This document shows positions 53,901 through 64,000 of a stretch of 64,000 nt of DNA, piece by piece. Source of the stretch: Rallus limicola (lineage: Eukaryota > Chordata > Aves > Gruiformes > Rallidae); NCBI GenBank assembly GCA_022605955.1, contig JAKCOZ010000008.1, positions 7,752,001-7,816,000 of the forward strand, written 5' to 3'. Position 1 is the stretch's first letter; every line of letters starts with the position of its first letter. The translations under genes and the position numbers were made by a program. Below the pieces are notes generated by a model. That model did no database searches. It was not told where the DNA came from and worked only from the letters and a program-made list of their open reading frames with translations.

Positions 53901-56900
53901 GTGAACACAGGTGAGCATGACCTGCTGGGGCTACAGCAGAGTGCTGTTCTGATGGACAGCCATCCAGCCTTGGCAGCAGCTCCACTCCAGTGCTGAGGTG
54001 TCCTTTGTGTTAGGCAGATCTTGCATCCAGGAATCTCTGCAGGGATTTGTTTTTTCCCCTCCAGTTTTTTCAAGGAGACAACTAGTCTCTGAAGCCTGGA
54101 GTCTTTGACCTGGCCAGGGAAAAACACAGGAAAAGGGGAGGAGTAGGGGACTCCTTTCCCTCTTAGCCTTCTTTTGTGGTCTGTATGGAGTCTCTTGTGT
54201 AGTTTTAATAGCCACTCACAGATACAGGGTCCATCGAGTGCTTTGTTCAGTCTGTTAGTGCTCCTGATCTCCGTAACATGATGAGATGCTGAATGCTGTG
54301 CTTCAGGTCTGTGCTGAGCGAAGAAGAGCCTCCTTTCCTCCGTGTTAAATCTGTGACAGAATATCACAAAGCTCATCCTGTGCTTGGGAACTGTGAAGAA
54401 CCAGCACTTAAGGTCCCTTACTCGTATGGGCAGTAGCTGTCAGCAGAGCCGCTGATGCCTTCAGTCTGGTATCACGTGGAGTTACCAAAACGAACTCTAG
54501 AAGCCTCTTTAATTGCATCAGTTAATAACACCTTACTCGCTGGTAGCATCAGAGCACTGGGAATAGTTATGTAGAGCGCTGTCTCATTGCAGTCTTGACT
54601 GTCCCACCTGAAAAGACTGTATTTAAGGTTTTGGCAGGAAAACCAGGGGTTAAAGGTGATTACCTGAGAGGCTCAGAGAACTTTCAGCAAAGGCAAGGAG
54701 GGAGGTTATATGTCTTCTTTTGAAATCTTTTGCTTAGTCCCTGAGATGATGTGCCCAATTTGGTATAAATTGTGTAAATTTTGTCAGGGCTTATAGGGCT
54801 GAACAGAAATGTTGAGGTAATCACTGCTTGCTCTCAGGTCTTCCATACAGATGAAGTTTGACATTATCTGTCTAAAAGTGCTACAGTCTGTACTGTGTTC
54901 ATCTCTCTGCTTTCCAGTGCAAATATACCTGATCTACAGCTTTCATGTGACATGTAAAGTGTCAGGGTTCTTGCGGTGGTTGAATGGAATATGAGATCCC
55001 CACCATACAATGAAATCCACAAATAAGAAGTATGAGGTTCTAGCTGTCAATAAACTGTCAATACTCTGCAATCTTCAAACAGTTTGCCCTAGATTTACAT
55101 CATGAATTTGTCCCCTGAGCACAGGTACCTGACAGTTGCATTCTCCAAATGAATTAATGTCAAAGCATTCCAGAAATGCTCTCCAGTAGTATTTTGCAAA
55201 ATGGGACCTCTTCTAATGCAGCCACTTGATGTCCTGTCCTACAGCTGCTTTTCTTCCCACTGGTTCTGCAATTGCCTGAGCTGCTGTGTAGCCTTATAAC
55301 CACTGGCTTCATCATCAGGGTTTCAAAGTATTTGAAGGCACTCTTACCTCCCAGAAGAGTAGCTTGCAATCCAGTTGCTTCCTATTTTGTTAAGCTGATT
55401 TAGTCTTCGATTTTTCATTGGAAATGCTTTGTATTTTCTTTTCTGTGGCCCTTCTGTGGCACTTACAGTACAGGAGATGTCGTAGAAGACTAATGTAGTA
55501 ATTAATATGTATAAGTTAATTAAAAATAAATATGCATGGCAATTTACTCTCAAAAGAGACTGTCTGGATGTCCTAACTGGCAGGTTTGCACATCTGGGAA
55601 GCACTCTCTGTCATCTAGTGCAGAATTGGAGAAAGCGGACAAAAGAAGCGTGCAACAATGGTTTGAGCTGTGGTGGAAATTGGTATAACTAAGTTTGTAG
55701 GATCTTACAGGAAACTAAAAGCGTTTTGGAAACTTGCAGAAAAGGAAGGCTTACCCTTGGGGGCCTGACTTGATAGGCAGAGGGGAAAAGCAGAGGTGGC
55801 CTGCCTTTATCATACCTCATTTCCTGTGGCACTTGGTCATGTTTTCCTGTCTCTCTTATTTGTCTGATACTCCTTGCTCATTTACCCAAGTCCAAAGTCA
55901 GGCATGACACGGCTTTACAAAGCACTTGGGAAGACTGGACCAAAGGGGGTTTTGGGCATGTGGGCTGATGAGAAGATAGGGCTCATGGGGAGTTACTTTC
56001 CAGGGGAAGAACTGTACGTTCTAAAGGGATATATAGACATCCAGGTTAGTCAGACTTGTTAGTGTGTGCTCTTGTAGCATCCCTGCCTTCAGCTGGTGCA
56101 TTCCCCTTGTCTTGTAAACACAGTAGAGTTATGTGTACTCGTACAAGCATCCCCAGTTCTCATCCATGGTACAGGCATGCTTACGTGCATCATCTCCTTG
56201 TGCAGCATGTGATTCAGGAGAGAAATGGATTCTTCTTCCACTTCTCACATGTGAGTAAAGCATGGTCCTGTGGGCATGGCATGAGGGCTCAGCCCTACCT
56301 GGTTGTGATTGTTGAGGCTTGAGTTGGGCTCAAGTGAGCTTGCTCTGGGGGTGGGCAGCAGAGAGCACAGCAGGGTTACACTGAGCAGAGGGATGGTCAA
56401 AAACACAAGCAGGTTGGACTGGAAATGAGGACTAAAACAGATGAACATAGAGGGCATCCTTCCTACCAAGTGCTGTGACATGGGGGTGATGCCTGCATGC
56501 GGCGGACTCAAGGATGAGTAAAGGCTCAGGCTCTGATAAAAGTGGTAAAGACTTCTCCAACATCTAGACTTTCAAACACAATTACATGATTCAAAGTGTA
56601 ACTGGAGAAGAGAGACATCTAGGACTGGGTGGGAAGAGTTTTTGACTGCGTGGAAAGGCATGAAGACTGTAAATTGAAACACCACAACTATTATTTGTTG
56701 TGTTGGACACTGGCAACAGCCAAATTAAATCCTCTTGGATTAATTACTGCAAATTGAGGAACTCATTTTGGCTTACTCATTTAGACTTCTGTTGCGACAA
56801 AGCTCTATTAGCACCCAGTGTAATGAGCTGTAAGGTAATGTCAGAATTGTAGAAATTAATAAGCGTAAACATAAGTTTGTTTAATTATGTGACTAGCTTA

Positions 56901-59900
56901 TAGGGAAGATTTGTGTTAATTTTGGCATGGCCTGTGAGGCTGGTTATTTAAGAAATGAGAATACTCTAACATTAAAGGCTTTAATTTGTGCGTTATGAGC
57001 TTTTAAAATTCTGCTAAGGGACTCTCTGTAAACAAATATTTGAGAACTTTGCTTGCAAAAGTGGAGACAAATTCTCAGGGTTACACTTTCTTGGCAGGTT
57101 GGTTTTTTTAGGGGGGAGGGAATCTGTTTATATGCAAATTACAGCATGAATTAGTGGCAACTGCAGCACTATTTGCCCATCTACATGTGGTCAGAGCAAA
57201 AAATCCTTTTTCTTTTGATTATGGGGCGAAATTATGCACGCAGGTGGCAAGCACAGCACATTCACTACTGCCATACCTTTACACCCTGCTTTACCTGCAG
57301 GCTGTTTGCGTGTCTACATCCACAATGAGCTATTTCTCAGCTGAAAGGGAACACAGTAGCTGCTTTCAATTGTTTTCTGCTAGAGGCATCAACAGCTCTG
57401 CTGGGTTCTGCTCCCTGGGGAGTGGCTATCAGTTTGTGCATAGGGTGATGTTTGTACTTTTATTAAAGTTTAAGGTGGTTTCCAAATTGCAGAAGGACTC
57501 ACTCAGCGTTTTGCTTTTATTTAAAGCCTGGTGCTCTCCATGGCAACTGACCAAAATCCCATCTAAAGTCATTGTCTTTTCATTCAGCCTCAAGGAAACC
57601 AGGTTATTTTTAGTGATGAATTTGTCCTTCAAGTGGGCTTTTGGGTTGTGGGAAAAGGTAATTGGTGGGCTTTTTGGTTGTTGGCATTTGAGGACTGCAT
57701 GGCCAAATGGCTCTGTGTCAGCTTGGAAGCTGGTCACCAGGTTTTGGGGTGGGATCAAGCCTTTATCAGAGAAGAGAGCAAGAAGGCACTTGGCTTGTGC
57801 ACTCTCGTGACTTTGAGTTTTGTATGTGGGCCTGCTGATTCCCTCCTTGAAACAAGCGTGTCTCAGCCTACTGCCAGTCTTAAGAGTGGAAAAGTAACCT
57901 TGAAAGACAGAGGTTGCTTTGACGCCTTGCAGGTAGGTTGTTATCCCAGCTGACTGCAGGGTTTCTCTTGAGAAAATCTGACCCTTGTTCAGTGTGCTCA
58001 GCTTTCCCTTTTCAGCTGTTTGAAAATCTGTCTCTACCTGTGGGGTCGCGTTGTCCATCATTAAACTGCAGTGTTTATACTCAGTACAGCACAGAAGTTC
58101 TCAAATTGCAAACTGTGGAATAATATGAGAATTTTCTTACAGTTACATCGGAGACTGTGAGATTCACATGGACATATCCAAATTTAATCTTGGAGTGAAA
58201 GGCATACAGGTGCGTGCTATGGTAATCCAGGTAATGTGGGGCAGGAGGTAGCAGGTCCCAGTGGGGAGGTCATGGCACTTAACTGGGAAATCACCAGCCA
58301 GCAGGCTTGGAATGATTGGCTTTATCTCCTTGTGTTTTGGCTGAGGAAATGATGCCTTCCTTGGAAAGCACCTAAATACCACTTTTAAGCTTCCTAGTGT
58401 GACTTTTAAATGGGGTCAGCACCAGAGCATTGAGCTTCCACCACTGGAGTTCAGAGGGGCTATGTGTTGGTAGAGAACTTCAAAAGACCCAGTTCAGGGT
58501 GTTTGCAAACTGGTTTAGATTAGACCAACAGCCTGCTCATACCATGTTGAAAACTATTAGGCAGGTTGCTCCATTGTGTGGCTGCCAGGATAGCAGGGAG
58601 ATTCCATAACCTTAGAAAACATTGCCCAATATCAATAGCATTGCTCTGGGGGGAAGGAGTTATTCTTGATATCGAACTTGTAGTATGATGATTTCAAGTA
58701 GGTTTTTAAAAATTGTCTCCATCACTGACTAGCTCACAGTTTTGAAGCTGCATCCTGAGTACCTTCAGATGTGGTTTTCCTTGGTCTGTTCTGTTTGCAG
58801 TTGTACGGGACTCTGCGGGTGATACTGGAACCTCTTCTAGCCGACCCGCCTTTTATTGGAGCTGTGACCCTGTTTTTTATGCAAAAACCGGTGAGTCAGC
58901 AGTGAAGGGTGCTCTGCAGCCTCCTTGGTCTGTCTTAGAGCATGGAATGGTCTTCAGTGAGTGACACAAGGTGTCCGTTGCTGGTAACCCAAGCTGCATG
59001 GCTGTGAAAGCCTCACAGTGCGGGTGTCTGAATAGCAAATTCTTGATTGTTCACTGCTCCTCTCAAACCCCAAGAGGATGGGACTGAATTCACCCTGTCC
59101 TTTTATAGTAGTGCCTAAAAAGTTACTTGCTTCACTCTGAGTGGCAGGACTTGACGATGGTGGTGGCACAGCAGCTGCAAGGCAACTGTAGGTCTTTGCT
59201 GCAGGGTTCCTGGCAGGTGGATTTTTACATCTTCTCAATTGTAGATTTTAAATGGTCATCTTGGAGACCATTTGTAGAGTCATAGAACCAGAGAGTGGTT
59301 TAGGTTGGAAGGGACCTCAAACACTATCTGGTTCCAAGGCCCTGCCATTGGCAGGGACACTCTCCACTAGCCCAGGTTGCCCAAAGCCCCTTCCAATCTG
59401 GCCTAGAACACTGCCAGGGAGGGGGAAGCCACAGCTGGAACCTTATGCCAGTGCCTCCCCACCCTCACAGTGAAGAGTTTCTTCCTAATATCTCATCTAA
59501 ATCTCCCCTCTTTTAGTTTAAACCCATTACCCCTTGTCCTTTCACTACAATCCTCGATAAAGAGTCCCTCTCCAGCTTTCAATCTTGGTCATGCTTTGAA
59601 AGCTTGCCTGTTTGAGGTCATGTGCCTTGTAATTGAATTGTGGTTTAATAATATATGAGAAACCTCTGGTCTTCTAAGAGCCAGTTATCTTCTAGTACAC
59701 AACTCTGCTTGCTTGTGGGTTGTGCTCTGCTTGAGTTCATGGAAGTCATGCATTTTTGATCTTAAACGAGGTGGGTTTTGTGTTTAGATGTAGAAGCATT
59801 ACTTGAGCACATGAAAAAACCCTTGTTTATTGTGTGAATAGATACACAGACTCCTGATGTCAGGTGGTGGTTGTGAATCCCCCTGCCCCAGGGCATAGGC

Positions 59901-62900
59901 CAACCCCTAAGTGAAAGGATGAAGAAACAACTTCAAAGTCTAGGTGGAGCTGTCAGATTTACTATGCATGACCCCAGGGCATCTGCCAGTGGCTACAGCT
60001 AGGGGCTGAATGCTTCTTTCCCTGTGCTGGCAGGGTAAGTCCTAGTGAGACCCTCATTGCAGGTAAAACAGATAGCAGGTGTTGGCTTTAATGTTGAGAT
60101 GCAGTCACCTGCTGCTGCAGGTCTTGCTCTCTTTAAACAGCTGGCTTTGTTTTAGAAGCATTTACTCCCCCTTGAAATTCTACATTTGTTCTGAAATAAA
60201 TTATTTAATCATTTGTCTCCCTGATCTTGTTGTAGCACTTGGAAATCAGCTGGGCAGGCATGAGCAACCTCCTGGATATCCCAGGGATTAAGTGAGTGTC
60301 TCCTTTTGCTTTTCTTTATTTTTCTTTAAAAAGCCTTGGGAAGTTGGGATGGCTGCTCTCTAGAGGGTTGTGTAGGAAGTGGTGTGCTGGTATTCACCCC
60401 ATTGTATCTGGCTGTGGAGTTTGTAAAACCCAAGGAGAGGGTGCTTTTTACATCCTGTCAAAATTCCCTCAATCGCTTCATTGCACTGGGGATTTAAGGT
60501 GGAAATAGTGAATCCCCCAAACCACAGTGGACTACAAACTAAACACCAAGCCCTTCCATTTCCCCTGTGCCAGTTCCTTGCAGAGGTAGATGAGGTAGCT
60601 CTAGGTGACTGGCAGTCACTGCTTGCGTGTGGATGTCTTGAAGTGAAGAAAGGCAAGGTATTGCAGAGTTGCAGTCGCTCTGGCAAACTGAAATAGAACA
60701 AGTGATAAAGAAAACCATGCCAGACTTACACAGGGGTGAACATTTCTCCTTATGACTGGCTCACCCTTTAGGTTCTCCAGAAAACATAGCTCTTCCCCAA
60801 CGCCTCTTGGGTTGAGCTGGTCCATAAACCTTGCACAGCGAGGATGAAAATCTTAGTGGCTGTCAGTACTGTAAGTTTCACACTCTTTGTCCAGATTGGA
60901 GATTTGGTTTTGCCTTGTATCTCAGCATAAGGAGAAAGTCTGTTTAAAAGCAAATGCAAACACTTGTGCTCCCCTCTCTGCCTCTGCATAGTTTGCAGAC
61001 TCATAGGAAGTGGCTCGCTACTTTAGGTGCTGGTTTATGCATTAAAGTGTCTCTGAAAACCTTTGATGTTGAGTGAGAGGAAGCTTTATTCTTGTCTTAA
61101 TTTCAGGCCGGAGTGGCCTTTTGCCCTGAAGTTTGCCCTGAGAGCTCCAGTTTCTATCAGAGGAATGAATCTCTTCTTCCCTGACGTGGTTTCCTTAATC
61201 CTTGCAGGGAGAAGGTATGTAGGTGTTACAGCCTACAGCCTCTCATATAATTAAGTGCAAATTTGATGTCCTAAATTTTCACTCCCTGGATCTCTCACAG
61301 GGATTTGAGCACAGAAACCCGTGCTTGTTCATCAGCACTACGCATGAAAGCCAGGAGCAAAACACGCCTGACCGTGAACAGGCTGAAGTACAGGTTGAAC
61401 AAGGGCTCTCCTTTTCAAATGAATCAGGCTGACTTATGAGAGTAAAGAAACTGGATGCAGCCGTCTGTCCTCATGTGCAAGCTGCGTTTAGTTGGGTGTA
61501 CCCTGAGACTCAAAAGTAAGGGACAATTGTGTGACCTTCCTGTGGGTTTGTTTGACAGGAAAGCCTGACCAAGGGCTTTCTGGCTGCTGGTTTTACATTT
61601 GGAGCAAGAGACGACTTTCCTTCTGCATGAATCCAGCCTCATCTGTGACCTGTGACAATTTTGTTGCAGTGTTACCTTGAGAAGCAGCTTTTGTCAAGAG
61701 AATGAAAGTCTTTCAAGTGTTTAGTGCTCTTGGGTTTTCCTCTCAATATTGTCTTCTGCTCGTGCTGAGCTGTAATTACAGGTTGAAATCCTCTTGTTCA
61801 TCACCAGATGTCTCTGATACATGTCTACTTCTTGCTGAGAAGCAATAGATCAAATTAGTTGTCCCCACCATAAAGAAAAGATTTAACCTGGAAAGGTACA
61901 CGTGTAAGTTTTAAGGAGAGTTCCCTAAACTCCAGGACAGACAGTACCCTCAGTTCAGCTACTGCAATCTTCTGTGTGCCAGAGGGCCAGGTACTTCAAA
62001 CAAGATTTTCCTCCTTAGTGCAAAAAATACCAAGATACAGAATCTCATCTTTTACTTGATCTCCCATTAAAAAAAGAAAAAGTCAAACTCACTTTGTTTT
62101 GAATGCGACTGACCTTTGCCATTTTACTGTAAGGTCTCAGCATGTGGCCAAAAGCAGACAGCAGTACGTGCTGGCACCATGTTCTAAGTCTAAAACCAAA
62201 GTACCTTGAGGTCTTGAGCCCCCTGTAAAATGCTGAAAATTCCAGATTTCCTCCTCACCTTGCCCATCTCTGGTGCCAGCATTCCCAAGGAACCCCAGAA
62301 GGCACATGGGTTTGTATGACTTGTTTGAGTGTGTGACAATCTCATGGTATGGCTGAAACTCCCGTTCATCATTGGCAACCTGCTGGAACCAAATTTCTGT
62401 CCACCCCCAATAAGCCCAGACTGGAACATCCCCACGTGAGAGTGGGCACTGCCTGCGCCGTGTGTGCCGTGAGGCAATGGTGACTAGGTGCAGATGGGTA
62501 GGGAATAAGGATCTGAGAAGCTGCCCCATGCTCGTCTCCTCTCTGCAGCAGCTCAGCTAGACATGAATTATTGATAGGAGGCAGCCTGCCCTTCCATGGT
62601 GATCCACATCCATCCTCGGTGGCTGGTTCTGGTGGTAACCTGCCCTCTCCATTTCCTCTTGTTCTGAGCTAAATGCCACAATTCCCATGCAGGGAGGGAA
62701 AGGCAGGGAGTATCCTTTATCTTGGCACTGTGCTTCAATCCTTTTCTTCTAAAGGAAGTGGTGATCAGCTGTAGAGACTTAGGTTGGGGTTTTTTTTCCT
62801 TACCTGCAGTGTAATGTCCGACTCGCTAATTCAAGACCTCATTGCTGCACGGCTGGTTCTACCAAACAGGATCACAGTGCCTCTGAAGAAGAACATTAAC

Positions 62901-64000
62901 ATTGCCCACTTGAGGTTCCCTGTCCCGCATGTGAGTGTTTTGTTTTTTCGGGGTTGGGGTTTCTTTTGGTGCTTCCAGTTCTTTCCACGTGGTTTGTAGG
63001 CTTTCTGTGGGCAATGTTTCAGAAATATAATAGCAAATGTTGGATAGTTCAGAACTGGGGGTTCCCAGCCTCTATGCATAGCATAAAATGTCTGTCTAGG
63101 TGCTGGGCTCATATACCAATTTAAACCTTTAGTCTCATTTGAGAATACCAGATCTTCAGCAGGTAAAGGAGCAATGAGTGTCAGGCTATTTTAATTTTTT
63201 TTACTAACGTTGTGAAGGAGTATAAATAAGGAGCTCAGAGGGTGTAATCTCTTAGTTAAAGAAAAAAAACTTAGGAAACCCCCCCACCCCAAATCTCCTA
63301 ACTGCTTGGCATATCTAGATCTTCAGTCTTCTTCATCTATCAACTACCTAATGCGCTGATTAATGAGGTAAATATAGATGAATGACAAAGAGATGTTCCC
63401 TATTGCAAACTTCTATCATCAAATTGAAATTGAGTGGCCACTCTGCAGTGAAGAACCTGCCAGTGGGTGCTCAGTTCCCCCTTCAGTCAGTGGGAATTGA
63501 TCTTTAATCTACACTTGATTTGACTGGGGCTGCAGTCCTGCGTGCATATGTATGCTTCTGATTTAAAAATAAATTGCAGAGTATTTCCTCTGCAGTTATC
63601 TAGATTGGACTGTGTATCTGCTTAAGGTGTTTTTTTCTCTCTAGGTAAATGGTTGAAGAAGTGTTTTAATGCAGCTGTCACTGGAAATATACTGCATCAA
63701 AACACGTGTCTTTGCAAACCTGTCACGGTGACTACCCTCGCTGCCTGAAATAACTGGGTTTAGGAGGTGGCATATTGTAATTAGCCAACAATCGCATTTT
63801 CATGACCAATTTTGTATCTTATTTTATTCAGGGAGTAATAAGGGTTCATCTGCTAGAAGCTGAAAACCTTGTCCAGAAAGACAGCTTCCTTGGTGCAATC
63901 AGGGGGAAGTCTGACCCGTATGCCCTCCTTCGCGTCGGCACGGTGCAGTATCGAAGCAAGACAGTTTCCAGAGATCTCAATCCCATTTGGAACGAGACAT
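44488..64000 (+). CDS. ESYT3: ESYT3, extended synaptotagmin 3, 5' part (nine exons)
   Basis: E-Syts are ER-anchored proteins that tether the ER to the plasma membrane and move glycerolipids through their SMP domain; C2 domains bind Ca2+ and plasma-membrane phosphoinositides (family knowledge). Seen here: exons 44488-44772, 50626-50667, 51199-51333, 51866-51942, 58143-58209, 58801-58890, 60236-60291, 62810-62930 and 63832 to beyond 64000, all joined in frame (347 codons plus one base). Residues about 28-62 form the hydrophobic hairpin (GPVYLAGYLGLS), about 96-280 the SMP domain, and from 292 the C2A domain, with Asp308 and Asp319 at Ca2+-ligand positions. The hairpin and the SMP sequence (FPDVERVEW, YIGDCEI, GTLRVILEPLL) fit E-Syt3 better than E-Syt1 or E-Syt2. 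The rest of C2A and the other C2 domains lie beyond the window. The start at 44488 has A at -3 and gives an N-terminus of family-typical length. Confidence 0.94.
44773..50625 (+). other. ESYT3 intron 1
   Basis: 5.9-kb first intron. Its first ~340 bases belong to the CpG island. It holds one short CR1 tail (47,360-47,414); no other exon or repeat recognised. Confidence 0.7.
47360..47414 (+). mobile_element. Short CR1 3' tail, sense
   Basis: GATATGATCCTTGGGGTCCC then TTCCAACCCAGACCATTCTA and TGATTCTATGA is a CR1 3' terminus of about 55 bases. Confidence 0.85.
50626..50667 (+). CDS. ESYT3: ESYT3 exon 2
   Basis: A 42-base exon after TTGCCTTCAG, donor GTGAGG. Encodes VHFPDVERVEWLNK, the start of the SMP domain, almost identical to human IHFPDVERVEWANK. 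Confidence 0.97.
50904..50949. repeat. (TG)n microsatellite
   Basis: About 46 bases of TG dinucleotides with one interruption (TA near 50911), in ESYT3 intron 2. Likely polymorphic in length. Confidence 0.97.
51199..51333 (+). CDS. ESYT3: ESYT3 exon 3
   Basis: 45 codons after GTTCTTTAG, donor GTAGTG. Encodes AWPYFGTIMEKTFKEVLEPK and TFTKIHFGEK, matching human TWPYLSMIMESKFREKLEPK and TFTKLYFGQK in the SMP domain. Confidence 0.96.
51866..51942 (+). CDS. ESYT3: ESYT3 exon 4
   Basis: After TTTGTTCCAG, donor GTAATG. Encodes CPRINGIKAYTKEIDRRQV and LDLQI, matching human CPRVNGVKAHT and VDLQI. Ends two bases into a cysteine codon. Confidence 0.96.
51943..58142 (+). other. ESYT3 intron 4
   Basis: 6.2 kb, the longest ESYT3 intron here. 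No mobile element recognised. It carries several open frames longer than 170 codons on both strands (52,702-53,217, 53,385-53,996, 53,837-54,376 minus, 57,154-57,810, 57,429-58,061 minus), none with a family resemblance. The stretch at about 56,690-57,010 is AT-rich and looks like a possible conserved non-coding element. Confidence 0.6.
58143..58209 (+). CDS. ESYT3: ESYT3 exon 5
   Basis: After TTTCTTACAG, donor GTGCGT. Encodes YIGDCEIHMDISKFNLGVKG, matching human YIGDCEISVELQKIQAGVNG. Confidence 0.96.
58801..58890 (+). CDS. ESYT3: ESYT3 exon 6
   Basis: 30 codons after GTTTGCAG, donor GTGAGT. Encodes LYGTLRVILEPLLADPPFIG and AVTLFFMQKP, close to human LQGTLRVILEPLLVDKPFVG. Confidence 0.97.
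58891..60235 (+). other. ESYT3 intron 6
   Basis: 1.3 kb; contains the antisense CR1 at 59,277-59,585. Nothing else recognised. Confidence 0.7.
59277..59585 (-). mobile_element. CR1 LINE 3' fragment, antisense
   Basis: AGAGTCATAGAACCAGAGAG, then GGTTGGAAGGGACCTCAAAC and the CR1 UTR block CCAGGTTGCCCAAAGCCCCT, followed by the reverse complement of the ORF2 end. About 310 bases. Confidence 0.92.
60236..60291 (+). CDS. ESYT3: ESYT3 exon 7
   Basis: After CTTGTTGTAG, donor GTGAGT. Encodes HLEISWAGMSNLLDIPGI, matching human HLQINWTGLTNLLDAPGI. Ends two bases into an asparagine codon. Confidence 0.96.
60292..62809 (+). other. ESYT3 intron 7
   Basis: 2.5 kb without recognised repeats. It contains a candidate 108-base cassette exon at 61,107-61,214. 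Confidence 0.65.
61107..61214 (+). CDS. Candidate in-frame cassette exon in ESYT3 intron 7
   Basis: Acceptor CTTGTCTTAATTTCAG and donor GAAG|GTATGT flank 108 bases that are stop-free in exactly the phase left by exon 7 and return the same phase to exon 8. It would insert 36 residues, including FALKFALRAPVSIRGMN and FFPDVVSLILAGR, between PGI(N) and VMSDSL of the SMP domain. I know no counterpart in other E-Syts, so it may be a lineage-specific optional exon or a chance open stretch. Confidence 0.25.
62810..62930 (+). CDS. ESYT3: ESYT3 exon 8
   Basis: After TTACCTGCAG, donor GTGAGT. Encodes VMSDSLIQDLIAARLVLPNR and LRFPVPH, the end of the SMP domain, matching human DVSDSLLEDLIATHLVLPNR and LRFPLPC. 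Confidence 0.97.
62931..63831 (+). other. ESYT3 intron 8
   Basis: About 900 bases, AT-rich. No repeat or exon recognised. Confidence 0.7.
63832..64000 (+). CDS. ESYT3: ESYT3 C2A exon, cut by window end
   Basis: After TTTTATTCAG. Encodes GVIRVHLLEAENLVQKDSFL and GKSDPYALLRVG, then DLNPIWNET, the first half of the C2A domain. The two aspartates in KDS and KSDPY sit at the usual Ca2+-binding loop 1 positions. No donor site appears before the window ends, so the exon probably continues. Confidence 0.96.

Noticed and set aside
52702..54376. Open frames of 171-203 codons in ESYT3 intron 4 as independent genes
   Set aside because: Compositions are irregular, frames overlap on both strands, and no motif or splice structure supports them.

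Overview
This is vertebrate nuclear DNA, almost certainly from a bird. Coding sequence is split into many short exons with GT..AG introns. The interspersed repeats are 5'-truncated CR1 LINEs ending in the typical avian 3' tail (ATTCTGTGATTCTGTG type), together with solo LTRs of endogenous-retrovirus type. I see no SINE families of mammalian kind. No bacterial, phage or CRISPR-like content was seen.

Two protein-coding genes, both on the + strand, account for the coding content I can support. (1) Positions 1 to about 22,750 hold CFAP221 (also called PCDP1), a ciliary central-apparatus protein. I could join 24 exons into one open frame of 863 codons plus a TAA stop, followed by an AATAAA signal. 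Only the extreme 5' end lies outside the window. (2) Positions 44,488 to 64,000 hold the 5' part of ESYT3 (extended synaptotagmin 3), an ER-plasma membrane tether and lipid-transfer protein. It starts in a strong CpG island and continues through nine recognised exons (membrane hairpin, SMP domain, start of the first C2 domain) until the window cuts the C2A exon.

Between the genes (about 22.75-43.9 kb) lie roughly 21 kb without a recognisable gene. This stretch holds a second LTR, a CR1 copy on the minus strand, a 53-bp tandem duplication, a G-quadruplex-prone C-tract, AT-rich blocks that look like candidate conserved non-coding elements, and one unexplained 309-codon open frame. Introns of both genes carry further CR1 copies, a solo LTR with a perfect 5-bp target-site duplication (CFAP221 intron 20) and a (TG)n microsatellite (ESYT3 intron 2).

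The two genes are not known to act together: CFAP221 belongs to motile cilia, ESYT3 to membrane contact sites. The most useful leads are a possible in-frame 108-nt cassette exon inside the ESYT3 SMP domain, a 30-nt in-frame microexon and a duplicated splice donor in CFAP221, and the CFAP221-ESYT3 adjacency itself, since the human orthologues lie on different chromosomes. I did not find a clearly new biological system. All gene names rest on recognition of protein similarity by eye, with no database search.
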